From Morella rubra (Eukaryota > Streptophyta > Magnoliopsida > Fagales > Myricaceae), in the NCBI GenBank assembly GCA_003952965.2, contig RXIC02000481.1:62001-126000 (forward strand): a DNA stretch of 64,000 bases, written 5' to 3'. This document shows, piece after piece, positions 13,798 to 24,700 of this stretch (position 1 is the stretch's first letter; each line of letters begins with the position of its first letter). The notes under the pieces are model-generated. The model had not been told where the DNA came from and did not search any database. It saw nothing but the letters and a program-made list of their open reading frames with translations. The position numbers were made by a program, and so were the translations under genes.

Positions 13798-16060
13798 TTT
13801 TTATTCATTTTTTACTAAATAATTGCTGTGATTCCATATTTTGAAGATTTATTAGCTGTCCTTTTAAACATGCATTGACCATTTCTAGCGTTTAATTACC
13901 TTATATATCTGTATTATTAGACTTGCTGACATGACAAGTAAGCTGAGGTGAAGTATATATATATATGATGAAGCCAGATTTATCTGATTTATTACAAGAT
14001 TCATTGGGCAAGGAGATCTAAGAGAACTAGGTCAGAGACCCAGTGCTGATACCAGGGAGCCTTCCTTTTGTCTCAAAATGATGAGCTCATTCTCATTCTG
14101 TGCTGCACACGAAATGGCTAATTGGATGTCAGTGGGAGCAGGTCCCTCATGTGCTTTTTGGGCCAATAGAACATGGCCTACAGGCGAGGAAATTTTTGGA
14201 AATCTGCCCATAGATCCACGTTGAGACTTTTTACCATTGTGCCTCATTTAATTGTATAGGACCTCACCTGGTTGGGTTTGTAAATGAGCTGAAAAATCCT
14301 ATCCCATCAAAATATATATACATTCATTTCTCAAACTCTCATCTCTGATCTTCCTTACACCTCGATTCTTGTCACCAAAATTTATATGTATAAAAATAGG
14401 TATGGATGTACTTCTATGAGACCACAAAATTTTATTTCCATTTCCTTTAGTTAACAAAATTATGTCTTTTCTTTTGCTATTCTCTTTAATTTCTCGGCCG
14501 CAACCTAGAAGCTGGACGAACCTAGCTAATATGAAGGTAGCTGGAAATTTGGTGACAAATTGCTCCAGCAAGAATAACATGTGAATTTGTACAAGCAGTT
14601 TTTTTTTTTTTTTTGGTTCCTTCAACTTTTTATCTCGAATTTCTCTAATATTATGGGATAATTAAAGTAGCAGTCGATGGGCCAAGTCCTGATTGTAATC
14701 GTTTTGGTTGGATTCCGACTTGGGCCATGTGGGCTTTGGGGCAAATGATAGACTATTAGACTGTCTGCTTGAAAAGGTTCGGGACAGGTCATCCTATAAT
14801 TAGGCCCAGCTCACACGTTGGTCCTCGTACGACTGGTCAACCATGTCCATTGTCCTTTCATATACACCGAGCAGGCTTGGGCTCCTGCTCAAAGAAAAAC
14901 AACGTTCGCATGATTTTATATCTATATCCCATAATGCACGGTACTCTTGTGCCTTCAAAGAAGGAAAAAGAAAATAGATCTGGGCTCACAATCGAAACTA
15001 AAGCCCAAAATAGATTTCGGATTCGTAATAAGGCCCATAAAAACAGTAATTGAGGTCATTTTAAGAAAATGAAATTAAATACTAATTTAATAGAAAAATA
15101 TTTGAGTACGCCAATAGGTCCATTCCTTTGCAATGGCAGTCTAATGTAATTTTGGATAAAAAATACTTTTGCATATATTGTTCCAATTTACCGTACGTTT
15201 CTTTACCATGGAGTTATATATTATTAGTGCAGTACTGCGCCATCAACATTTGCATAAAATCAGCTCGAGATTCCTATACATACAGGAAGCCCCATTATGC
15301 TTTATAGTAATCGATGAATTAAAAAATAAAATAAAAAACTACTTTCCACTACTTTGTAAAAGTGCAAAAATATTATATTTTAAATTCAGAAAAGTAGCTA
15401 GGGTTGAACCCAACTTCGCTTTCCAAAAACGTACGTACAGTTCTGGAACCTGGGTATAGTGAGGAGCACCAGAAGGGAAAGTTAGGTAGATTAATTGATC
15501 AGATAGTAGAAGAACCATCTTGACGTTTCTTCTCATGATGCTCTTAAAATCAAAATGGACGGTTTAATATCCCCTCTCCCACTAGCAATTTCTAGTGCTG
15601 AATGCTTTCTTTTTATAGATGCTTGAATACAACCTTTTGTGTGATTTGAAAAAGTACCTTTTCATCGGACAGCAAATCGCATCAGTAGTGACCTAATTCC
15701 ATTCGAAAACTTACTGGCTTGCATGTAAAGGGCATGCGCAAATATGTCTGGATTGCGTAGACTGATGAGTAGAGAATGGAAAGGAAAACGTCAAAAGTAA
15801 TTGAGGAGTTAATTTATAAATTCTTTGCGAATCTCAGATCAGGATGCACTAGCTAGGTCTGGAAAAGCATATATATTTGCGCGGAGTTGGTACGTATTCT
15901 TAAGGATAGAGCGGAGGAAAGCATAATGAGCTCGTTCATTATTCATGTTCTCTGGCTGCTTCTAATTATTAAGTTTCGTCAAAAAAATGAAAACTGATCT
16001 TTTGGGACGAAATTGGTGTTTACCATTCATTAAATTATGATCAACCTTAAGATATCTCCC

Positions 16061-16096
16061 ATGCATTCTTAGGGTTAGAAAACCCTAAGAATGCAT
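16061..16096. repeat. Perfect 16-bp inverted repeat with 4-nt loop, telomere-motif core
   Basis: The arm atgcattcttagggtt (16061-16076) pairs perfectly with aaccctaagaatgcat (16081-16096) around the loop agaa. The arms carry one telomere-type repeat (AGGGTT/AACCCT), giving a telo-box-like AAACCCTAA. It is too short for a microRNA precursor and has no T-run typical of a terminator. Function unknown. Confidence 0.9.
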
Positions 16097-19000
16097 AGTT
16101 TCTTCCAAACATGACCAAAGGGCTTGAGTAACTTCATTTGTAAGATATTTTGGTGTCGACGTTCAATTAATGATGATTATTATATAATGTGACTGTTCAT
16201 GTTTTATTTTATAGGAGCTTAATTATTAATTACTACTTTCGAATCCACTAATTAAAGGACCCCATCATGAGTACAAGCTAAGTGGTCAACTGTTTTTTTT
16301 TCTATTCGATGAGAAATGTGTACGATTGGTAAGCCAAATAAAACAAGAGGGAGATGCTCCCTAATGGTGGTTGAGAAAGCTTACGAGTTTGGCTTCTCAT
16401 TGATGGAGACATGTACAGGCCTACAGCTAGCGTTTGATAGTTTCATTTGTTTATAGTCGATATTAATTGCAGCAGCATAAATGATTATTTGTAGATGCAA
16501 GATTATGGCTGCATTATTGTTCTTGATCTTGCTAGTTTGCTTAAAGAATTTCAGATTGGGTCATTTGTCTACCAATTGATCTTCGGGTACTGATTCTCAA
16601 ATGCCCTAAATATGTACCTTCCAAATTGTTTTACGGGCTAGTTTCCAAGAACATAACTAGTGGAAAGGATATAAAGTGGAATGCTCTATTGATTTAGTTA
16701 CGCACCGATGCTTCATTAGAATACTCGATCTTTTTCTTCGTCTTGATCTTCCCCCGATCATGCTTAATAATTATTACTCTTTTTGTTAATTTTTCCCCCT
16801 TCCCCTAGAGACCTAGCTACAAAAAAAATAGCGTCCACCTTACATTATGCAGAGGAAAAAGCAGTTCTACCTGTCCTAGTTTGTGAAAGGAATATATAAA
16901 CTACGGAATAATGAGGGATGATACAAAGGACTTAACCAGAAGAACTTATACGTGGTGCTAGCAAGACCCAGAAGGCCAGAACCAAGCCATAAGTTAGTCC
17001 CTAATAGCATTAAAAAGTTTAAACTGCAATTTTCTATACTTTATGACGAGGAATTGTAATCCTTGCAATATAATACTCAAGTGCTTGCAGTTGATAGGTT
17101 CAGCATATGATGGATAGACAAATAAGATCTCAATAATTGGATAGACAAGTATACTGTGTGTTTATATATTTATATATATAGGTGGCGTTCAATTCGACAC
17201 CTTTGTTATAGCTGATGTTATTTGTATAAATGGACTTCCTACCTTCCATTGACTTCTTTTGGGGTAAGAATTCCATTTACAATTATGGTGTACGAAAAGA
17301 ACATTTTCTCCTCCTTTTGGCGTGTTTCATACCAAAGATTAATAGATCCCATCAGAGCATTAAAGAAGCTAGCTAGATCTGCACCTGGTGACAGTAGACC
17401 TACCAACCAACCTAGCTCTTAGTCATATATATGTCGCTCGGAACAAAAAACAAAAGGTTAAAAGAAAGCTGGTGGCAGATATAAGTAATCAATGTGAAAC
17501 TTCATCTGCTCTTGACCTTCCAATGAATTTTACTTTGGAAACCATTCTGCAGGAAGAAGTTGACAGCTTGTTTATCTAACTAAAGACAGTAGTTTTAGAT
17601 CCCAGTATTTTCCCTTTTCTTGTTGACGACGTTAAATTTCATTTACACTCCATAAATATTTGCGCTATGAAATTAATTAAAAAGCTATTGCAATAATCTT
17701 GCAGAAGAAAGAATCCTACGCAAACGAAGAATCGACCGATCACTTAGTTATATATGGATATGTCAACACTAGTCTAAAAGAATGGCACCGTATGTCCACT
17801 CCATGAAACCGCAGAAGGCCGGAGGGCCTCACAGAATGCCTTTCTAGGGCACAGTACAGGGTTGGCCGAGTTTCGAAGTCAAGCCCCGATGTGACAATCG
17901 CCATATATATATATATGACCTCGAATCCACAAGGAATCCCATAAGTACTGTCTTGCAAGTTGTATGCCCGAATCCAGTTCCCTGAGATAGTGGTGGGAAT
18001 TTCTTTCCGGTTTGATCTTTGATGTCGTTACTGATGTGAATTGGCTGGTTTCAATCAAATCCTCCACGATGTGTTTCAATCTGTAGCTCAAACTCTAGTG
18101 CGCCTCAGAAACTTCTTCTCATAATATTTTATAGGAACGTCGCAACCATAAATTTACCATGCTAGCTATTTCGTAATTTCCTGGCGCTGTATCCACTTGA
18201 TCCGTAATGATCTGTACGTATACGTACTAATTGGTACATGACGCTTTTTTCCCGCCTATATTCTGCCTTTTAGTATTCTACTTGCTCAACTCAAACCCAG
18301 GAAGCAACTTACTTGGAAAAACCCGTCTCCACATGTAAAGCAAGAGATTGGTTTTATACTGCCAGTACGGTTAATTGTGTATGGATTCGATCCTACAGTA
18401 CTATATACTTCACTTCATTTTAATACATTACCTTACATACCCAAGAAAAATAAAAAAAAATAAATCAAGACTTAGCCTAGCTACTGAAGATATCATTGAA
18501 GTTGCTGCATTTGGAGATGTAAGAAAAAGGGACAGAGAGGGGAGTGAAGGATGCGTTGTTCTTGATCATAGCCTTTATTGGTTCCATATTCTGAAATCAT
18601 ATTATATACTCCTTGATTATAAAGGTCTGTCGTTATCATGAAAAATAATCTTTAGAATTACCAAAAAAATCCAACAATATCTTTGGTTAATTAGCTAGGC
18701 TTATTCCTAGTCTAGCTCCATCTTATATATATTAATCACTAATGGGCATGAATAAATTAACAAAGGTTATTCCCTGTGCATGCGATTGGTTTAAGAGAAG
18801 ATCAGAGAAACGCCGGGGCATTCAATTCCACAGCATATAGAGATACCTTTTGGTATGAGAGACAGCATATAGTAATTGGTATATATGAATATGTTGTTTA
18901 GATCGTTTTCATGTATGGTTTTCTAGCCCACAAAAAGAACCTGGAATATTTCCTGAAGAGTTCTCATTCATCAGCATTTTAGCAATGGGACAACATTGTG

Positions 19001-19673
19001 CGCGCGTGGTTCCTTCTTGTGATAGTGAATTGTCATTTTCTCTCGTGCAGAATGCTGTAGGTGGAAAAGGCGAAGTTGAAGACATTTTGCTCTCTAGACT
19101 ACAGAGAGCAATTCATATACGTAAAGTAAGGTAATAAATGCCGCCAAAAAGATTAGAAACTAAAAGACAAAGAGGATATGAATGAGAAAAGAGTAGAAGA
19201 CAACGCCGACCCACTAGATTTGAGGAAAGCCACCAGTTTCGAGCATTTAAATTCTAGCTAGTCGTTTAGAACAAAATCGAAATCTGAGGAAAACCACCCG
19301 TTTTGTGCATTCGCATTTTGACAAAGAAAAGGGCATGAATTAGATGCGCTCGATGAGATATTGTACTGCAATTTGCGATTCTCAGTGATAAAGAAGACGG
19401 AATATTGTAGAAATTATGTCTTGCAAAGGGCTAGCTATTGGAAAAACTTGAAAATTTGGAGCTGAAATGTCGAACGCGTATGTTAACTAATTATCAAACA
19501 GCAGTTACTCCTAGCGAGTACTGACTTCAGTTCGTCGTAGTTTTCAATCTGAATATCAGATCCCTCAAAACACGCGTACGTTCTACATGTGTTGCTGCAT
19601 ACAAGCTACGCACTTGGAATTAACATTTGGATTAATAGGGCCAATCACAGACATAGATCATATGTATGTATAT

Positions 19674-19717
<44 letters not shown>
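19674..19717. repeat. Compound (TA)n(GT)n microsatellite
   Basis: About nine TA units are followed directly by about twelve GT units. This is a probable length-variable marker. Confidence 0.95.
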
Positions 19718-19865
19718 GCCGCACTGATTTATAGGAACTTAAAACCTCCATATACTTTCAAGCACATTAACCCTGCTCGTATTTCCTTTGGAAGGGGGCC
19801 AAAGAAATGTCTCCACCTGCTGTCAATAATCTTTTTCCGATGGTGGCACATAGAAATTACATGAG

Positions 19866-19903
<38 letters not shown>

Positions 19904-19914
19904 GAGAGAGAGAG
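19866..19914. repeat. (GA)n microsatellite
   Basis: About 24 GA units with one g interruption near the middle. No gene leader is recognised next to it, unlike the GA tracts in the PRE3 and kelch leaders. Confidence 0.95.
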
Positions 19915-22335
19915 GAGGCCAGCTTATATTCTTAAGGACTTTTGTGTATTTATTTGTTGCACAATTTGATTAGTGTTTTATATAAAGCAGCTAGCTAGCG
20001 TACGTCATTATCATGACAAGAAATAACAATGTTTTCACGATGTATCTTTAGAGAAAAAAAAAAACAATTGAATATATACCAAACGGCTCGATCCTTTGGT
20101 TACGCTAGCTACTTATTCCACGTCTTTTTCCTATCTCTTACCAATCACTGAAGAATATAGTTACAAATTAATATCCAAGATCAATTAGCATTGGGCTATT
20201 GCTTTTTAAAAGGGCGGGTTAAAAGAAAACTGCCCAATCAGGGCAGCCCAGAATGCAGATTAGAATTTTAATCATAAACGGCCTATTATATTATCGAATT
20301 TTAATTGACGATCGATCGAGAACAGTAGGGCATGCTAATTGGAGGAATTGGAAAAAGCCCAAGTTGAAGATATATACCTAGCTACTATACGTATAATATG
20401 AATGCCCAACTAGCTAGTTGAAGCCTGAAGGTACGGTCTTCTATTGAAATTAATTAATTAATTACTATCCAATGAAGGACATGCATGCAGCACTCATCTT
20501 GTACGAACAATATGGGTCAAACCCTAATGCAGAAAGTGGGTACTAGTGGTAAATTCGTCAAGATCAAGAGAATGTGTCAGCCCGAATAGATTTGCTTTAA
20601 AAAAGAAGATAAAGAAGAGACGTATTATAATCAACCCAATAAATGCTTGTACGAAAAACTAAATTGTTTAGAGCCTTTTATTGGCCATAAGATTTTTTCA
20701 ACTATTTATTAAGATTTAAAATTTGTACAAGCAGGATCACTTTGATCAGAATACTGTAATCAGTACTTTTTGTCCCACATAAAACACCGTAAATTCCTAA
20801 AATATTAAATTAAATACATATCATAGACTTGCCAACCATTTTTTATTTCATTTTTAAAAAGGAAAAATGTACAAAATAATTAGTCTTTTATAACTTAAAG
20901 CAAAGAAAATTATTTTTATTCTAGGGTTTTCAAGAAGTGTTCAAAATAAATTGAAAAACTTTAGAATTAATTTCGGGGGTTTAATATTATAGAAGTATGT
21001 TACCTTTTATATTTCGAGTCTTGAACATAGCTTTGATTCCAATCATAAGCGCGTTTACAGCGATGGATGCCACAGAAAATGATTCGTTATGTGTCATAAT
21101 TGTGTCATCTTTTATTACATATACTAATAACATATATATAATATGTGGGTATTTCTATTTATTTTTATCACCATAAGATTGAACTAATTAATTCTTTAAA
21201 AACAAATGGTACTGTACATTTCATAATCTGCAATTTGTTTGAATGCTTTGCATCTTACAAACAGACCCTATGATTTGTATCATGAAATGTTTATTCAGGT
21301 CTGAAAATAATTTATTTTAAGGACTTTCTCTTCTATGCACAATAGGTGGTGCCCGTGCCTCTTCGAAAATATAAGGTGTTGGAAACTCCAACTATTGATT
21401 TTGATATCTATATTTTTCCCAATTTGTTGCTATAGATTTTAATGTTTTGTGTCCATTCAAGCAAAGATAAATTACAATCGTGGATCTAAAAATATGGCTA
21501 AAACTGTTTTTAAGATGTTGGCGGTAGGGAAAGGAGTAGTCATAGCTTCCATCATCCTCGTCGGTATTTACAAGTCACCACTTATAGTTGGCCACTTTAC
21601 ACTCAATCATTCTGGATAACAGTTACATCCTTTATATTGTTGCAGCAGTGAACACAAAGTTAACTGTTGTCGGATGTTATATTTCACTTTAAAAATGTAT
21701 ATTTGTAAATTTTTTATATTTTTTATTTTTGAATGTTATCATTAAGTCAATTTTGAGTAAAAAAAAAAAAAACAAGAAAGATAGGTGTATCATTACATCT
21801 CAGTGTTTTATAATTGCCAAATGTCAAGCTTGATTTCTTCGCCTCTAATATGTATGTCTCATCTATTTCGTGATCAAGAAATTTAATAAAAAAAATATAT
21901 GTAGTGCAAAATTAAAAGATCAGATGGAAAGAAAAAGAAAAATAATATAAAGAGACGAAAATTTAAATGGTTTAATTTAGAAAATTTACATTCATAAGAT
22001 TTTACATTATGAGTTTATATAAAATAAAAGTTAAAAGTTACATTGTATCATAGAGTGATTTTTGAATTAGATCAATAAAAATTGGAGATAATTTACAAGG
22101 CCTCTGTTTCTTTTCTTTTTCTTGTTTTGTTGCTCAACTGTGAAGCCTCGTTGAAAGAGAGAGAGGAGTAAGGACACCCTACGGAGGCAAGAGGGTCGTA
22201 ACATGTGCGGAAACGGCCGTTAGCGGTTTCGGTTCCGCTTGGCCGCAATCCCAAACGGCGACTGTCTCTCTTGCCCATCGTGGGACCCACCTCCCTTCCC
22301 TTTCTGTTAAAAAAGATTAACTTAATTTTTATGCA

Positions 22336-22343
22336 TTATAAAT
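22336..22343 (+). promoter_or_regulatory. Probable TATA box of the F-box/kelch gene
   Basis: ttataaat lies about 30 bp before ctctctctcacacaac, a pyrimidine-rich likely start region near 22365. A GA-rich leader follows (22402-22455). Confidence 0.5.
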
Positions 22344-22530
22344 CAATATATTAACACAATGCTCTCTCTCACACAACAGCGAATATAAGCAGAACCAAAA
22401 GAGAGAGAGAGAGAGAGAGGGAGTGAGAATCTGAGCGAGAGGGAGGGAGAGAGAGCAATTGGGGTTGTGATTCAGAGAGAAGCAAGAAGAAGAAGAAGGA
22501 GAAAAAACTAACATTTTCTTATACAATCCC

Positions 22531-23346
22531 GTAAGTTTTTTGTTACATCTCTTTCTGTATAGATTTTTTTTTTCTTTTTTTATGAAATCCTGAGCTTTTC
22601 GGGTATTCGTAATTTATACAATCTCAGGTGAAGGAAAGGGGAAAGAATCTATTATCAGTAAATGGAAATTCTAGATGGATCTAGTGTTTTGAGTTTCTCT
22701 ACGGGAGGTTCATACTTCATGCTTACAGATTTGGTAAATTGTATATAGCATTTTGAGTACAGTCTAGCACGTTGATTGATTCTCAAATTTCTATATGTTT
22801 CTCTTTTTTCCTTTTTTGTTTTTCCATTTCTTCGATGGTATTCTCCTGAGATCGAACACGGGTAATTCTCATTTTTAGGTCTCGATAATCTGCAGCTCTA
22901 TTATTCTGTCTTTTACCTTCAATTCTGATTGTGTTGCTAGTTATAGACCAGTATCAAACTTTGATGACCGTAAATATGTTTCCGAGTTATAGTACATTGC
23001 ATGCATGTGGTCTTTATGGTGATAAATTTCGATTGATTGAGATGGTTCAAGGATTCGTGTGCATGTGCCTTTTGTTGGTTTAATTGGAAGGCGAACTGAT
23101 AAAGATTGCTTAAGGGTTTGTGTTTGATGTTTCTCTTTGTGTGATATTTGCTGAATTTATTGCCGAATCTTCTTTTTGATGTAAAATAGATGTAGATGGT
23201 TTCTTGATTTACTTCAAAGATAACATTTTTAGTCTATGGGTATTTTTGTTTGTGGAATAACTGTGGAACACATGAATCTCCCATTTTATCAACTGATCTT
23301 GTGATTTTTGATTTTAATGGTAAGAAAGGGCGTTTTCTTTTGGTAG
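22531..23346 (+). other. Predicted 5' UTR intron of the F-box/kelch gene
   Basis: A strong gtaagt donor follows aatccc at 22531, and a ttttggtag acceptor ends at 23346, 25 bp before the start codon. T-rich, intron-like composition between them and the absence of coding sequence support a leader intron. Confidence 0.6.
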
Positions 23347-23371
23347 GTTGGATTGGAAAATTTCCGTTAAC

Positions 23372-24700
23372 ATGTTGGAGGCTCCATCATATCTCGTGTC
23401 ACGGGACTTGCCAAGTTCGTGTGAGCAAGAGAGCAAGTGGATTTATAATACTTTCCGTGTGATTGAGCTATCAAACAGCAAGCGCCGCTTGGAAGAAGGA
23501 GAAGATCTTGCAGTGAGAAAGTCATGCAAGGTATCAGATGCTCATGAGGGAGAGGGACCAATGAAGGGTTTTCCTGAGATCTCTCTTGTCCAAGCTGACC
23601 AACCAGATGATGCGAACCACACAGGGGATCAGTCAGATTCTAGTTCCCTCATCCACCAACTTGGTCGTGACATATCAATAAAGTGTCTTCTCCAGAGCTC
23701 TAGGTCTGATTATGGCTCAATCGCCTCTCTGAATCAGAGCTTTCAGTCCCTAATCAGGAGTGGGGAACTGTATAGACTGAGGCGGAAAATGGGTATCATA
23801 GAACATTGGGTTTACTTCTCTTGCAGCCTCCTTGAATGGGAGGCATTTGATCCAAGTCGTCGCCGGTGGATGCATTTGCCTAGAATGCCTTCAAATGAAT
23901 GTTTCATGTGTTCTGACAAGGAGTCGTTGGCTGTTGGTACCCAACTTCTTGTTTTTGGAAAGGAAATAACATCCCATGTTATTTATAGATATAGCATTCT
24001 GACAAACACGTGGTCATCCGGCATGAGGATGAATACATCCAGGTGCTTGTTCGGTTCTGCCAGTCTTGGGGAAATCGCAATTCTAGCTGGCGGTTGTGAT
24101 CCACTTGGCAATATCCTAAATTCGGCTGAGCTTTATAACTCAGAAACAGAAACTTGGCTGGATCTTCCGAGCATGAATAAAGCGAGAAAAATGTGTTCGG
24201 GGGTATTTATGGATGGAAAATTTTATGTTCTTGGCGGAATTGGAGTGGGCAACCCAAAATCGCTTACCTGTGGTGAGGTTTATGATCCAAAGACAGGGAC
24301 ATGGACCGTGATCCCTAATATGTTCCCTGGACGAAATGGAGGACCCGGAGTGACTGAGGCACCTGCTGCTGCTGAGGCACCTCCTCTGGTTGCTGTTGTG
24401 GATAATGTTCTCTATGCAGCAGATTATGCACAGAAGGAGGTGAGGAGATATGAGAAAGACGGGAATTTGTGGGTCACAGTTGGGAGATTGCCTGAGCAGG
24501 CAGTCTCAATGAATGGTTGGGGGTTAGCATTTAGGGCTTGTGGAGATCGGCTAATTGTTATAGGCGGACCTAGAACTTTAGGTGGAGGGATCATTGAGCT
24601 AAATTCTTGGGTCCCTGATGGAAACCCCCCTCAATGGGACCTGCTAGCCAGAAAGCAATCCGGAAGTTTTGTGTATAATTGCGCTGTGATGGGATGCTGA
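23372..24700 (+). CDS. F-box/kelch-repeat protein, At1g74510/At1g26930-like
   Basis: A single coding exon encodes 442 residues. The start MLEAPSYLVSRDLPSSCEQE is the family's conserved N-terminus and the first ATG in frame. Residues about 93-138 form the F-box (LIHQLGRDISIKCLL to GELYRLRR), which should bind the SKP1-like subunit of an SCF ubiquitin ligase. Residues about 150-400 carry kelch repeats forming a substrate-binding propeller, with motifs such as WEAFDPSRRRWMHLPRMP, AELYNSETETWLDLPSMN and GEVYDPKTGTWTVIPNM. The family-typical ending FVYNCAVMGC is intact. The substrate is unknown. The close match over the whole length, as I recall the Arabidopsis sequence, makes At1g74510-type orthology likely, and its neighbour there is also a PRE gene. 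Confidence 0.95.
   Translation: MLEAPSYLVSRDLPSSCEQESKWIYNTFRVIELSNSKRRLEEGEDLAVRKSCKVSDAHEGEGPMKGFPEISLVQADQPDDANHTGDQSDSSSLIHQLGRDISIKCLLQSSRSDYGSIASLNQSFQSLIRSGELYRLRRKMGIIEHWVYFSCSLLEWEAFDPSRRRWMHLPRMPSNECFMCSDKESLAVGTQLLVFGKEITSHVIYRYSILTNTWSSGMRMNTSRCLFGSASLGEIAILAGGCDPLGNILNSAELYNSETETWLDLPSMNKARKMCSGVFMDGKFYVLGGIGVGNPKSLTCGEVYDPKTGTWTVIPNMFPGRNGGPGVTEAPAAAEAPPLVAVVDNVLYAADYAQKEVRRYEKDGNLWVTVGRLPEQAVSMNGWGLAFRACGDRLIVIGGPRTLGGGIIELNSWVPDGNPPQWDLLARKQSGSFVYNCAVMGC

Larger units (their letters stand above)
13951..22335. other. Long intergenic stretch, no gene seen
   Basis: Over 8 kb of AT-rich DNA with short open frames that match nothing known. Recognisable contents are a perfect hairpin (16061-16096) and two microsatellites (19674-19717, 19866-19914), listed separately. 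No tRNA cloverleaf, rRNA or transposon terminus was found by reading. Confidence 0.5.

Noticed and set aside
14032-14247. 71-codon minus-strand frame with protein-like composition
   Set aside because: No recognisable family on either strand, no splice partners; could be transposon debris but cannot be supported.
17850-17880. Short tRNA-like phrase (ggttggccgagtttcgaag)
   Set aside because: The A-box-like and B-box-like parts almost overlap and no cloverleaf can be folded around them.
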